49,761 nt of DNA, from contig UCAU01000029.1 of the NCBI GenBank assembly GCA_900470445.1, positions 1-49,761 on the forward strand, read 5' to 3'. Each line of letters opens with the position of its first letter. Within the stretch, counting starts at the first letter, position 1. This stretch comes from Hyphomicrobiales bacterium (lineage in GTDB: Bacteria > Pseudomonadota > Alphaproteobacteria > Rhizobiales > Devosiaceae). The notes under the pieces were generated by a model that did no database searches, had not been told where the DNA came from, and worked only from the letters and a program-made list of their open reading frames with translations. The position numbers were made by a program, and so were the translations under genes. Positions 9,394-18,344 of this stretch are shown here, piece by piece.

Positions 9394-9570
9394 TCAGATC
9401 ACCGGCTTGCCGCCGGTGACGGCGATGGTGGCGCCGCTGATATAGCTGGCGTCCTCGCAAGCCAGCATGACATAGGCAGGGGCCAGTTCCCTGGGTTGGG
9501 CGGGGCGGCCCATGGGGACCTGCTTGCCGAACTGGCTGACCTTTTCGGGCGGCAGGGTGGAGGGGATGTG
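9394..9570 (-). pseudogene. C-terminal remnant of a short-chain dehydrogenase/reductase
   Basis: Reading the minus strand gives 58 residues plus a TGA stop. They include PSTLPPEKVSQFGKQVPMG, RPAQPRELAPAYVMLA and SYISGATIAVTGGKPV. This is unmistakably the tail of a 285-300-residue glucose/ribitol-dehydrogenase-like SDR (YghA/GSP39 group): substrate loop, last helix and final strand. The nucleotide-binding and catalytic parts are missing, and the upstream side runs directly into the broken phosphotransferase gene 8 bp away. No start codon serves it. It marks a deletion or insertion junction. Confidence 0.8.
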
Positions 9571-9577
9571 ACATTCG

Positions 9578-10396
9578 CTAAAGCCCCAGCGCGGCTGCCG
9601 CCATTTGGGCGATTGTGAGCTCGCGCGCCTCCTGCCCGCCGCCTTCTCGTTCCATGGTCCAGACAGACTTCAGGCCTGCATAGGCCAGGATCCACTTCAA
9701 CATACGCTTCGGGTCAAGGTTCGCGTCCCTTGCGACGATGTCGATCCGCTGCTCTAGCCGGCCAGCTTCTGTGGCGATCTTGGCTTCGGGATGGCAGAAC
9801 AGGTTGGCGTAGTCGAAGGCCCGTTCGCCGAGCAGCCCTTTCGGGTCGATCGCGAGCTAGCCACGCTCATCCCCGTCGAGAATATTGCCATGATGGATGT
9901 CGCCATGTAGTGGCACGACGTGCTGGGGCATAGCCAGAAGTTCACGTGCCGCCGCTGCGGACTTTGTCAAAACGCCTCCCAATCGCGTCGCCGCAGGCTC
10001 AAGCTGACGAAACCAGGTCGCCATCGGATACAGCGTTTCCGGCGGCATGTGGTTCCTCGCGGCGTGCAGCTTCGCCACGACTTCGCAGATGATCCTTGTC
10101 GCCTCATCGCCCCGGCCAGAGCGTTCCATCTCGATGAGGCTTCTGTGCCCACTGAGACGCTCAAGCAGCAGGCCGGAATCTTCATGGGCGAATACGCGAG
10201 CAGCACCGTTGCCGACATACCAGGCCATGAGGTGCGCGCCGTTGAGCTCTTCCTCGGCCGTGGCGATCTTCAACATCGCTGGCACGCCGTCCCTTTGCAC
10301 CGGCAGCAAGAGGCTGCTGTGCGTACAGATGGCTTCACCTTCTGGCGCCAAACCCCAGCGTGACAGCCAAGGTTGGAAGACCTCTTCCGACACCAT
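9578..10396 (-). pseudogene. APH(6)/StrB-like streptomycin phosphotransferase, interrupted by an in-frame amber codon
   Basis: The frame encodes 272 codons, the normal APH(6) length, but codon 180 is TAG (9857-9859). Before it: FQPWLSRWGL, DGVPAMLKIA (ATP-site Lys) and the catalytic loop LHGDIHHGNILD. After it the same frame continues with LAIDPKGLLGERAFDYANLF and stops at 9578. The Asp of AIDPKG (metal site) lies beyond the amber, so the 179-residue product should be inactive unless UAG is read through. In relatives the interrupted residue is Trp (GWLAIDP), consistent with one TGG-to-TAG change. The start ATG has only a weak ribosome site. It is probably a decayed aminoglycoside-kinase-like gene. 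Confidence 0.82.
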
Positions 10397-10508
10397 GACG
10401 AGATATCCCGAATTCCAACGATCATGCGCGCGGACTCTATCCGCGGGCAGGCGTTCGGGGAAAGCTAATTAGCGCGGCAGCCCACGCGCCGGGCCAGCCA
10501 CCCCCCTG

Positions 10509-11171
10509 CTAATGCCCGGTCTTGGCGTGGGGCTCGGCGACGGGTTTGGATTCGGGGGAGCCGCGTTGGCGCAGCCAGACCGAGAGCAGGACCAGCACGG
10601 CAGTGGAGAGGAATTCGGACTGCCAGTTCTGGAAGGATTCGAACCACAATTGCGGGTCTGCCAGATATTGCCAGGCGGTCTGGGCGGCCTCGCCATGCAG
10701 CAGGGCTTCTTCATTGGCGGCGGCGGTGCTTTGCAGCCAGTGCAGCAGGAAGGAGAGGATGAACAGCGCCAGCAGCGCCAGGCCAAGCGATTGGGAATAT
10801 AGTGCGCTCCACACCCCGCCGGCGCGCACGGGCCAGGGAGCCTTGGGGTCGTGGCGCTTCTTGGCGGGGTCGGCATCTTCGGGATTGGACTTGTCGGGGT
10901 CCTTGGATTCCGAGGAGCCGCGCTGGAACAGCATGATGGTCATCAGCACATAAGCCGACATCTGCAGGAATTCGCTCTCCCAGTTTTCAAACAGCGGGGA
11001 GAGAAAGGCGGGGCTGGCGAAATAGGCTAAAAGCCCGATATCGGGGGCATCATGGCGGGCGAGTTCGGCATTGTGGTCGAACCAGCCGGCGATCAGCATG
11101 CCGCCCGTGCTGAGCACGAATATGGCGAGCAGGGCCAGCGAGAGCCCGTTATCGCGGATAAAGCGCATCAT
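10509..11171 (-). CDS. DUF6766-family membrane protein
   Basis: The 220-residue protein has two related halves, each with a hydrophobic helix (LALLAIFVLSTGGMLIAGW; LGLALLALFILSFLLHWL) and the motif FENWESEFLQM or FQNWQSEFLST. A further helix and a VWLRQRGSPESK/LFQRGSSESK tail follow. This duplicated architecture is typical of DUF6766 proteins of rhizobia and relatives, whose function is unknown. The start is one of two tandem ATGs after AAGGAGAGGAG (11171 or 11168). It lies divergent from the secreted repeat protein. Confidence 0.8.
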   Translation of the reverse strand: MMRFIRDNGLSLALLAIFVLSTGGMLIAGWFDHNAELARHDAPDIGLLAYFASPAFLSPLFENWESEFLQMSAYVLMTIMLFQRGSSESKDPDKSNPEDADPAKKRHDPKAPWPVRAGGVWSALYSQSLGLALLALFILSFLLHWLQSTAAANEEALLHGEAAQTAWQYLADPQLWFESFQNWQSEFLSTAVLVLLSVWLRQRGSPESKPVAEPHAKTGH

Positions 11172-11377
11172 CTCCTCTCCTTGACAGCTAAGTAGCTGAT
11201 CAACGCTCACCCGGTGACGCGGTTCCGCCGGCGGTGAACCGGCTGTGGGTTATCGGCTGGCGCGGCGGCGCGCGACATAATCCCGACACGAATTGTGGCT
11301 CCTTTGCGGCAGGCACATGGGTCGTGCCAGGGACGCCGCAGCGAGCCTGCGTCCTTTTTTGGTTTGAGGAGCTTGAT

Positions 11378-11812
11378 ATGACGAGACTGGCTATCTGGGG
11401 CATCGCCGCGCTCATGGTTCTGGCGGCGGGGCCAGCTCATGGCGCGCCGGCCTATTCGTTTGGCGACGACAAGGGCGATTACAGCAATGACGGGGAATGC
11501 GATGACCCCCGCTTCGACGGGCCGGGCATGACCGCCACGGACCTGCTCAGCGACGACGTGCTGCATGATGCCAGCGATTGCGAAACCGCCTTCAAGGCCG
11601 GCCAGTTGACCATCCGCGGCTTGGCCGAGGATGGCAGTATCGATTTCGGCGACGACAAGGGCGAATATGCCAATGACGGGGAATGCGACGACCTGCGGTT
11701 CATCGGCTCGGGCATGACGGCGACCGAACTGATCCAGGACGATATCATGCATGACGCAACCGATTGCCGGACGGCCTATGAAGCCGGTAAGCTCAAGCTG
11801 AACCGCGGGTAA
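11378..11812 (+). CDS. secreted protein with two Asp/Cys-rich tandem repeats, function unknown
   Basis: The 144-residue protein has a signal peptide (MTRLAIWGIAALMVLAAGPAHG) and then two copies of a repeat of about 55 residues. Each copy has FGDDKGxYxNDGECDD-RF-G-GMTAT, then DD-x2-HDA-x-DC-x-TA(F/Y)-x-AG-x-L. Each copy has two cysteines and many acidic residues, suggesting a small disulphide-bonded, possibly cation-binding periplasmic fold; this is inference. Similar one- and two-repeat proteins are familiar in alphaproteobacteria without assigned function. The ATG follows GAGGAG. Confidence 0.78.
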   Translation: MTRLAIWGIAALMVLAAGPAHGAPAYSFGDDKGDYSNDGECDDPRFDGPGMTATDLLSDDVLHDASDCETAFKAGQLTIRGLAEDGSIDFGDDKGEYANDGECDDLRFIGSGMTATELIQDDIMHDATDCRTAYEAGKLKLNRG

Positions 11813-11817
11813 ACGCG

Positions 11818-11903
11818 GCAGCCAGCGTGAACGCGGCAGGCGCCAGCGGTAAACCGCGGCAGTGCCAGCGGCAGACCGCGGCAGGCGCCAGCGGCAGACC
11901 GCG
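11818..11903 (+). repeat. short GC-rich tandem repeat (22-23 bp units)
   Basis: Three units (11836-11858, 11859-11880, 11881-11903) follow the pattern GCAGGCGCCAGCGG, then CAGACCGCG or a near variant. A degenerate first unit occupies 11818-11835. The array fills most of the gap between the repeat protein and the next gene and ends 14 bp before its ATG. Confidence 0.75.
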
Positions 11904-11917
11904 GCGGAGGGGACCAG

Positions 11918-12268
11918 ATGGGCGGGCATTCGGGAACGGTTTATTCCCTCAGGATCGTTGCGGCGATCCTGATCGTGACGCTGGCCTGGGACGCGCTGGA
12001 CCCCTGGGCCAGCCCGTCGCCGTTTTTCGTGCTGGCCTCCTATTTCCTGTTGGGCTTTGTCTGCGCCGCAGCGTTTCCCGGTCAGGTCTGGTTCGGCATT
12101 GCCGTGGCGGTGGCAGCCGCCATCGGCTTTGAGGTGTTGCAGTCGCTGGTGCCGCTCCGCGATGTGCGCGGCATCGAGCTGATCGGCAAATGGCTCAGCG
12201 CCTCGGGCGGGGTGATCCTCGAGCTGATACTGGTATTGGCGCGGGACATGCGGCAGCGCAAACGGTGA
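11918..12268 (+). CDS. small VanZ-like membrane protein
   Basis: The 116-residue protein has four predicted helices. The third and fourth carry IGFEVLQSLVPLRDVRGIELIGKW followed by a glycine-rich helix. This matches the VanZ-like pattern (E-x-x-Q ... R-x3-D ... N/G-x2-G), although the family's usual D-x2-N is altered. VanZ-like proteins are linked to teicoplanin resistance in Gram-positives, but most proteobacterial members are uncharacterised. GGAGGGG precedes the ATG. Confidence 0.6.
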   Translation: MGGHSGTVYSLRIVAAILIVTLAWDALDPWASPSPFFVLASYFLLGFVCAAAFPGQVWFGIAVAVAAAIGFEVLQSLVPLRDVRGIELIGKWLSASGGVILELILVLARDMRQRKR

Positions 12269-12287
12269 GCGCATGACTGCGCTCACC
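12264..12287. terminator. bidirectional hairpin between convergent genes
   Basis: GGTGAGCGC and GCGCTCACC form a 9-bp stem with a 6-nt loop. It overlaps the stop of the VanZ-like gene and lies 15 bp from the stop of the convergent hydrolase gene. Confidence 0.55.
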
Positions 12288-12301
12288 AAGGCTCGTTTCA
12301 A

Positions 12302-14053
12302 TCAGGGGCCGACATAGACGACGTTGCCGTCGGCATCGCGTTGCCAGAGTTCGTACCAGTCCCAGAGCAGGCGCATTTCGGCCGGGATAATACTGTGGCC
12401 GCGCCCCTTGGTGAGGGTGTAGCGGAAGACATTCTGGCCCGGGGCGTCATTCCAGTCGGAGGTGACGAAGCGGCCATTGTTGGCTTCCGACGTGGGCGCT
12501 GTCGTGCTGCCTTCGGCCTTGTTGCGCTGCAGCCAGTAATTGACGGTGGAGCCGACATAGTCCTCGGACAATTGCCAGGGCCAGAAATCGAACTCACCCC
12601 AGACCAGATAATAGGGCACGAAACTGCCCGCAACATTGTCGGAGGTACCGCCGCCCGAGGTGGAGCCCAAGGCAGCAAATTTTTCCGACAGCGGCAAATT
12701 GCGGCCGGCGGCCAGCGTCATCATGCTGCCATTGGACTGGCCGCCGAGATAAAGCCGGGTGGCATCGACATTGTAGTCGGCCTTGATGGTCTCGACGAGG
12801 CGATCGATGAAGACCAGGTCGGTGCTGTCATCGGCCACGTTCCAGCGAGTTTGATTGCCGGTATTGAGGCTGGTTGGCACGACGAGGATGAAGCCTTCCT
12901 GGTCGGCGATTTCCCACCAGCGCGAATAATCGAACATGGCATACATGGTCATGCCCATGCCATGCAGCGAGAACACGACCGGGGCGGGCTCGGCCTTGGC
13001 CTTTACGGCTTCGGGCACATAGACGAGATATTCGCGCAGGCGGCCATCGATCTGCATGGTCTTATATTTGACGCCGAGCGCCGCATAGTCGGGCCGCGAG
13101 CCCAAGGTATTACCGCCAACGGCACCGCCATAGCGGGTGTAGTTGGACAGGAACTCCTCGTAGATCATGGTGGTCGAGGCGACCCAGTCCTGGCTGACAT
13201 CGTGATTGGGCAGGACGGCCACGGCGGTGCGGGAGCTATCGGCAACGTAATAGTCGAGCGTGCCATCCTGCTGGGTGTAGATCGTGCCGCCGGCGAAATC
13301 CTCGCCTGTGGCGGCGGTGTGGTTGGCATCCTGCCAATAGGCGAGGACATTGCCAGCGTCCGGTGAAAGCTCCTCTGCGGCGACGATCATCACCGGCATG
13401 GGAACAGCGCTGGCGGGCACCTGCGTGCCGTTCCAATCGGGGGTGGCATAATAGGTTGTGGCCATCTGCTCGAGATAGGCGGCGTCGATATCGCTGGCAT
13501 CGACGAAGGCGGAGGCCGCGACCAGAGTGGGGTCCTTCATGGCCAGTTGCTGCAGCAGCGAACCGGCGGGGCCATAGCCCACGACATAATAGCTCTCGGG
13601 CGGCAGATACCAGATGCCGCGGCCTTCGGGGGCATTCTGGCCGATGGCGTTATAGGCCGTCTCGAAATAGGCCTGCTCGTCCGCAGGACTGCCCCATTGG
13701 CCGGTTTCACCCGGCTCGAGCACGTAGAGCAGGAACTTGTCCTGGTCCGCCAGCGCCAGCCAGCCGGAATCGGAGAGCCATTGCGCGGTTTCGACGCCGC
13801 CCGGGACATTGAGGACAACCATATAGCTGCCCAGATGGGTGGCTTCGGGGACATAGAGCTTGGCGGTGCGCGCCATGCCGGGAATGGCCCGCTCGAACAG
13901 GCCGGCAATGCCCATCTGGATGCCGGCCATGGGATCATATTCAGGATCGGTCATGCCCAGGATTCTGGCTTCGGGCAGATTCTGTGCCGCTGTGGGCAGG
14001 ACTACGGCTAAAGCTGCGGCCACGAGGGCCAGTGAGCGGGTGATCGATTTCAT
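12302..14053 (-). CDS. secreted alpha/beta hydrolase, PHB depolymerase/feruloyl esterase-like
   Basis: The 583-residue precursor has a Sec signal (ALVAAALAVVLPTAAQ, cleavage after Ala23). Its C-terminal half is an esterase domain of the PHB-depolymerase (Esterase_PHB/LpqC) type: an oxyanion region FSLHGMGMTM, the nucleophile elbow GGQSNGS and a late catalytic His in KGRGHS. The N-terminal half, about 300 residues, looks like a second degenerate hydrolase fold (VVGYGPAGSLLQQLA in place of GxSxG), so the gene may be an internal duplication with one dead copy. The start ATG has GAGGAGGAA upstream. It probably acts on an extracellular or periplasmic ester; the substrate is unknown. Confidence 0.72.
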   Translation of the reverse strand: MKSITRSLALVAAALAVVLPTAAQNLPEARILGMTDPEYDPMAGIQMGIAGLFERAIPGMARTAKLYVPEATHLGSYMVVLNVPGGVETAQWLSDSGWLALADQDKFLLYVLEPGETGQWGSPADEQAYFETAYNAIGQNAPEGRGIWYLPPESYYVVGYGPAGSLLQQLAMKDPTLVAASAFVDASDIDAAYLEQMATTYYATPDWNGTQVPASAVPMPVMIVAAEELSPDAGNVLAYWQDANHTAATGEDFAGGTIYTQQDGTLDYYVADSSRTAVAVLPNHDVSQDWVASTTMIYEEFLSNYTRYGGAVGGNTLGSRPDYAALGVKYKTMQIDGRLREYLVYVPEAVKAKAEPAPVVFSLHGMGMTMYAMFDYSRWWEIADQEGFILVVPTSLNTGNQTRWNVADDSTDLVFIDRLVETIKADYNVDATRLYLGGQSNGSMMTLAAGRNLPLSEKFAALGSTSGGGTSDNVAGSFVPYYLVWGEFDFWPWQLSEDYVGSTVNYWLQRNKAEGSTTAPTSEANNGRFVTSDWNDAPGQNVFRYTLTKGRGHSIIPAEMRLLWDWYELWQRDADGNVVYVGP

Positions 14054-14166
14054 GTTTCTTCCTCCTCTTGAAACAACGAACTGCGCCCAAGCCATGAGGA
14101 AACCGCTCCGGCATCAAGGCGGCCGGATTACAGTTCCTCAATGATGCGGGCGGAAGGCGCGTACCG

Positions 14167-15306
14167 TCAGCTCATGGCGGTGCGATAGATTTGCAAGACG
14201 TCGTCCACGGCCATGGGGCGGGGATTGTTGTCCATCAGGCGGCGGATGGCGTGGGCTTCTGCGGCCCATTCGGGCAGGGCTTCAGCGGTGGCGCCATGGC
14301 GGGACAGCTGCATTTCGATGCCGAGCTTGCGGCAGAAATCCATGGCGGCGGCGAGGATCGCCTGGGTGCCGTCGGCGGGCGGGAAGCCGAGCAGCCGGCA
14401 GATTTCGGCAGTCTTGTCGGGACGAGCGGGCGCGTTGAAGGCTAGTACATGCGGGAAGATGATGGCATTGGCCAGGCCATGGGGCAGCTTGAGGCGGGTG
14501 CCCAGCGGATAGGCCAGGGCGTGGCCGGACGCGGTATTGACGGGTCCCAGGCACACGCCGCCGTAATAGGAGGCGAGCATCATGCCGGCGCGGGCTTCGG
14601 TATCGGCGCCATCGGCCACGGCGCGGGCGAGATATTTTCCCACCAGTTCGATGCCAAGGGTGGCATAGCCGTCGATCAGCGGGTGGGCCTTGATATTGGT
14701 GAAGGCCTCGACGCAATGGGCCAGCGCATCGACGCCGGTGGCGGCGGTGACGGCGGGCGGCACGGAATAGGTCAGTTCGGGATCGAGAATGGCGATATCG
14801 GCCAGCATGAACGGGCTTTCGACCGCGAGCTTGGCCAAGGTCTGGGGATGGGTGACCAGCGCGCGAATGCCGGCTTCCGAACCCGTGCCGGAGGTGGTGG
14901 GCACTTGCGCCAGCGCCGTGCGACGGCTCTCGATCTTGCCGACGCCGACGACATCGGGCACCGATTTGTCGCTATCCCAGAGCACGGCGACCAGCTTGGC
15001 CACATCCATGACCGAGCCCCCGCCCAGCCCGATGACCAGATCGGGCCGGAAGGCACGGGCCGCGGCCAAGGCTGCCTCGACGGCCGGCAAGTCGGGTTCG
15101 GGCGGCAGGTCGATGAAGGTCTCGAGCGCGCCAGTAAGGCCGATGCGGTCGACAAAGCCGACCGTGGGCGCCATGGCGACGATGAAGACGCGGCGATAGG
15201 GGGCGGCCCAATCGGCGAGGCGCGAAACAGCGCCAGCGCCGATTTCGAGCCGGGCGGGCTGCAGCAGGGTGATCGGCCGGGCCATGGACAGGGTAAGTTC
15301 AGACAT
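14167..15306 (-). CDS. iron-containing alcohol dehydrogenase (maleylacetate reductase/Fe-ADH family)
   Basis: The 379-residue cytosolic NAD(P)-dependent dehydrogenase shows GLGGGSVMDVAK (nucleotide loop), TTSGTGSE, GVDALAHCVEAF (metal Asp/His region) and HGLANAIIFPHVLAFN (metal His residues). These are the standard landmarks of family III alcohol dehydrogenases. It is the last gene of the minus arm. Its ATG overlaps the 3' end of the aldolase gene by 8 bp. In this context it would oxidise or reduce an alcohol/aldehyde intermediate of acid-sugar breakdown; the substrate is inferred only. Confidence 0.85.
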   Translation of the reverse strand: MSELTLSMARPITLLQPARLEIGAGAVSRLADWAAPYRRVFIVAMAPTVGFVDRIGLTGALETFIDLPPEPDLPAVEAALAAARAFRPDLVIGLGGGSVMDVAKLVAVLWDSDKSVPDVVGVGKIESRRTALAQVPTTSGTGSEAGIRALVTHPQTLAKLAVESPFMLADIAILDPELTYSVPPAVTAATGVDALAHCVEAFTNIKAHPLIDGYATLGIELVGKYLARAVADGADTEARAGMMLASYYGGVCLGPVNTASGHALAYPLGTRLKLPHGLANAIIFPHVLAFNAPARPDKTAEICRLLGFPPADGTQAILAAAMDFCRKLGIEMQLSRHGATAEALPEWAAEAHAIRRLMDNNPRPMAVDDVLQIYRTAMS

Positions 15307-16231
15307 GGTCCTGCGCCTCGAGTTCGGCCATCTGGCTCCAGACTGTGTCGAGTTCGGCCTGGCCGAGTTCGACCAGCGGCGGACGCACGCGGGTCCAGCC
15401 GGGGTGATTGCGGCGGCGGGCCAGCATGGCCTTGATGGTGGGCAATTGCACATAGGCGTTGGACAGATCGCGCCAGGCGTTGATGCGTTCCTGCGCCTTG
15501 TCGACGCGCGCGGCCTCGGCCGGATCATGGCAATGGTCGAACACCACGCGCAGATGCTTGCCGATGAGATTGGAGCTGGAGGTGATGCAGCCGGCGCCGC
15601 CCGAGCGCAGCAGCGGCAGCATGAAGGGATCGGCGCCGGCGAGCACCGAAAAATTGGCGAAGCTGGAGGCAAAGGCCTGCATGCTGTCGAGCTTGCCGGA
15701 GCTGTCCTTGATGCCAACCACAATGCCGGGAAAGGCTTCGAGCAGGCGGCCGACCAGTTCCAGCGACAGCCCGACCTGGGCGATGGGCGGGATGTGATAG
15801 AGCACGACGCGCAGATCGTCGCGGCCGACGCCTTCGATGGCCTCGGCATAGAAGCGGAACAGGCCTTCGTCGCTGACGCCCTTGTAGTAGAAGGGTGGCA
15901 GCACGACGGTGGCCTTCACCCCGGCCTCGACGGCATGGCGCATCAGGGTGACGGTATCGGCGACATTGGTCTGGGAGGTGCCGGGCAGCAGGCGCTGGGG
16001 ATCGATGCCGGCGGCGATGACCCGCTCGAGCAAAGCCTGGCGCTGGGCGATGCTGAAGGAATTGGCCTCGCCCGTGGTGCCGAGCAAGGCGATGCCGTCG
16101 CAGCCATCCTGCAACAGCGCATGGCAATGGGCGGCGAAGGCTGTGTGGTCGGGCGCGCCGTCTTCCAGGATTGGGGTTGCCGAGGCGCAGAAGACGCCGC
16201 TAATGGGGAGATTGCTCGTCGGATTGGTCAC
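15299..16231 (-). CDS. dihydrodipicolinate synthase/N-acetylneuraminate lyase-family aldolase
   Basis: The 310-residue class I aldolase has [12 protein letters not shown] (carboxylate-binding GTTGE), VVLYHIPP (catalytic Tyr) and [12 protein letters not shown] (Schiff-base Lys). Members cleave or form a bond between pyruvate and an aldehyde. Biosynthetic DapA is unlikely because of the catabolic neighbours. The start GTG overlaps the pdxA2 stop (GTGA), so the genes are translationally coupled. A role as a 2-keto-3-deoxy-acid or nonulosonate-type lyase is plausible next to the sialidase-like gene, but this is inference. Confidence 0.85.
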   Translation of the reverse strand: MTNPTSNLPISGVFCASATPILEDGAPDHTAFAAHCHALLQDGCDGIALLGTTGEANSFSIAQRQALLERVIAAGIDPQRLLPGTSQTNVADTVTLMRHAVEAGVKATVVLPPFYYKGVSDEGLFRFYAEAIEGVGRDDLRVVLYHIPPIAQVGLSLELVGRLLEAFPGIVVGIKDSSGKLDSMQAFASSFANFSVLAGADPFMLPLLRSGGAGCITSSSNLIGKHLRVVFDHCHDPAEAARVDKAQERINAWRDLSNAYVQLPTIKAMLARRRNHPGWTRVRPPLVELGQAELDTVWSQMAELEAQDHV

Positions 16232-17175
16232 TTGTTTCCCCCGGCCAGGCGGCGCGCATAGGCGATGGCTTCGTTCATATTGGTGTGGTTGGCCTTGCCG
16301 GTGCCGGCAATGTCGAAGGCGGTGCCGTGATCGACCGAGGTGCGGTCGATGGGCAGGCCGAGCGAGACATTGACGGCGGTATCGAAGGCCACGAGCTTGA
16401 TGGGGATGTGCCCCTGATCGTGATATTGGGCGATCACCAGATCGAAGGCGCCGTTATAGGCGCGGTGATAGACGGTGTCGGCCGAGATGGGGCCTTTGAC
16501 GTCGATGCCTTCGGCCTGCGCCATGGCGACGGCCGGCACGACCTGCACGTCGTCCTCGGTACCGAAGAGGCCGCTTTCCCCGCAATGGGGATTGATGCCG
16601 GCCACGGCGATGCGCGGCCTGGCGTAGCCGATACGCTTGAGGTGGTCATTGCCGGCGCGGATGGTGGCCAGGATGCGCTCGGGGGTGGCCCGATCGATGG
16701 CGGTCTTGAGGGACACGTGGGTCGAGACGTGAATGACCTTGAGGCGCTCGGAGGCCAGCAGCATGAAGGCCGATTTCTGCCCGGTCAGCGCCGCCAGCAT
16801 GCCGGTGTGGCCGTCATAATGATGACCGGCCAGGTTGAGCGCCTCCTTGTTGATGGGCGCGGTGACGATGCAGCCGATCGTGCCGGCCTGGGCGTCGCGC
16901 ACGGCTTTTTCGATGAAACGGAAGGCGGCGTCGCCGGCGCGGGGATCGAGCTTGCCCCAGGGCAGCGGACCGCCCTCGATCGGCAGGTCCTCGACCAGGC
17001 CATCGAGATCGATCGCCGCGCCGGTGGCGGCGACGGCAAGGTCCAGCGTGGCGCGATTGCCATAGATGCGGGTGCGGGCGCGGTCGGCAGGCGACATTTC
17101 CGCCAAAGCGCGGATCGCGATTTCGGGACCGACCCCCGCGGGGTCACCCATGGTAATGCCAATCAGCTCGCTCAT
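16228..17175 (-). CDS. pdxA2: PdxA2-type 4-phospho-acid-sugar 3-dehydrogenase (decarboxylating)
   Basis: The 315-residue protein has the PdxA fold: [11 protein letters not shown] at the N-terminus, then [21 protein letters not shown] and [15 protein letters not shown] with the metal-binding histidines. PdxA itself makes vitamin B6. The PdxA2 paralogues work with OtnK/DtnK kinases, oxidising 4-phospho-D-threonate or -erythronate, which decarboxylates to dihydroxyacetone phosphate. An OtnK-like gene in the opposite arm supports PdxA2. The start overlaps the upstream stop by ATGA. Confidence 0.88.
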   Translation of the reverse strand: MSELIGITMGDPAGVGPEIAIRALAEMSPADRARTRIYGNRATLDLAVAATGAAIDLDGLVEDLPIEGGPLPWGKLDPRAGDAAFRFIEKAVRDAQAGTIGCIVTAPINKEALNLAGHHYDGHTGMLAALTGQKSAFMLLASERLKVIHVSTHVSLKTAIDRATPERILATIRAGNDHLKRIGYARPRIAVAGINPHCGESGLFGTEDDVQVVPAVAMAQAEGIDVKGPISADTVYHRAYNGAFDLVIAQYHDQGHIPIKLVAFDTAVNVSLGLPIDRTSVDHGTAFDIAGTGKANHTNMNEAIAYARRLAGGNK

Positions 17176-18344
17176 GCTGCGTCTCCGTCGATCCAGCCCT
17201 TGGGCAGCCGGACATATTTGATGGCCCGCCGGAAATAGGTATAGGCGAGATGGATCGCGCCATCGCCGTCTTCCAGCAGATAGGGGTAGGATAGTTCCTT
17301 GTTGCGCCCATCCACCGAATTGTTGGAGAGGCACGTGCCGGCACTGTCATCGACGATGCGGCGCAGCGGGAAGGTGCGGCCGCCATCGGTGGATATGCAC
17401 AGGGTCATCGGCGCGCGGGGCACGCCCCAGATGGGGGCACAGCCGCCACTGGCGTCAGGGCGATCATCGCCCTCCTCGATCTCGTCATAGAGCGAGGTGC
17501 GGCGGTCGCTCGAGGTCGCAGCCGAGACCGGATTGCACAGCATGGCGAGGCGCCCGTCGCCGAGGCGAATGACGTTGATGGAGGAATTGTTGTTGGGCAC
17601 GTCGGTCGGCTCGGGCGCGGACCAGGTCATTCCGCCATCGCGGCTTTCCGAGCGATGCACGAAATCGGACTGGCGGCGGCGATAGAAGGCGGCCATGTGC
17701 TCGCCATCGAGCGGCACGATGGTCATGTGCACCGAACCAATCGAGCCGGGCACTTCGCTCAGCGTCCAGGTGGCGCCATCGTCATGGCTCACCGCGACCC
17801 CGGCGGTATCGTGGCTGCCGTTCCAGCGCTGGCCCGGGCGCGAAATGCAGCGGAAGACCGGCATCATCCAGGCGCCGTCATTGCGCCGCACGAAGCGGCC
17901 GCGAACAAAGGTGCCTAGGGGTAGATCGAGAATGCGCGGCACACCGCCGCTGAGCACGCCATCGGTCAGCGTGATCTGGCGCGCGCGCAGCAGGCACTCG
18001 TCCTGATTGCCGGAGGGCTGGGCGGTGTGCAACAGCTGCCACTGCCCCTGCCCGTCGCGCGTCAGCACCGGGTTCTGTTCGCTGCGTTCGGGATCGTCGC
18101 TCAACCGCATCGGCGCCGACCAGCGATCGCTGCCGGGCGCCAGGGTGCAGCCAAAAATGGAAATATCGGACTTGCCCTCGAGCGTGCCGCCAAACCACAG
18201 GCAGGCCAGGGTGCCGTCGTCCAGGCGCTCGATGAACGCGGCGTGATTCTGCACCATGGGCGAGGGCAAATAGGCCGCCTGCAGGCCTTGGCCCGCCGGC
18301 TCGATCTGCCCTGTCATGCGCGCCGCGATCTCGTCTGGAGTCAT
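17172..18344 (-). CDS. cytoplasmic sialidase-like BNR-repeat protein
   Basis: The 390-residue six-bladed propeller of the predicted-neuraminidase family (COG4692-like) has Asp-boxes [20 protein letters not shown] and STDGGRTFP and a [15 protein letters not shown] start typical of the family. No signal peptide is present, so it should act in the cytosol on an imported substrate. The start ATG follows GGGGAG. It is the first gene of the minus arm and is co-transcribed with pdxA2, the aldolase and Fe-ADH. Whether it is a glycosidase, lactonase or epimerase-like enzyme is unknown. Confidence 0.78.
   Translation of the reverse strand: MTPDEIAARMTGQIEPAGQGLQAAYLPSPMVQNHAAFIERLDDGTLACLWFGGTLEGKSDISIFGCTLAPGSDRWSAPMRLSDDPERSEQNPVLTRDGQGQWQLLHTAQPSGNQDECLLRARQITLTDGVLSGGVPRILDLPLGTFVRGRFVRRNDGAWMMPVFRCISRPGQRWNGSHDTAGVAVSHDDGATWTLSEVPGSIGSVHMTIVPLDGEHMAAFYRRRQSDFVHRSESRDGGMTWSAPEPTDVPNNNSSINVIRLGDGRLAMLCNPVSAATSSDRRTSLYDEIEEGDDRPDASGGCAPIWGVPRAPMTLCISTDGGRTFPLRRIVDDSAGTCLSNNSVDGRNKELSYPYLLEDGDGAIHLAYTYFRRAIKYVRLPKGWIDGDAA

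Noticed and set aside
9920..10363. Plus-strand 147-codon frame
   Set aside because: It is antisense to the APH(6)-like gene, whose kinase motifs are on the minus strand.
15307..15849. N-terminal extension of the Fe-ADH frame to 15849
   Set aside because: The extra 180 residues overlap the aldolase gene in another frame and have no family similarity; the ATG at 15306 starts the true protein.
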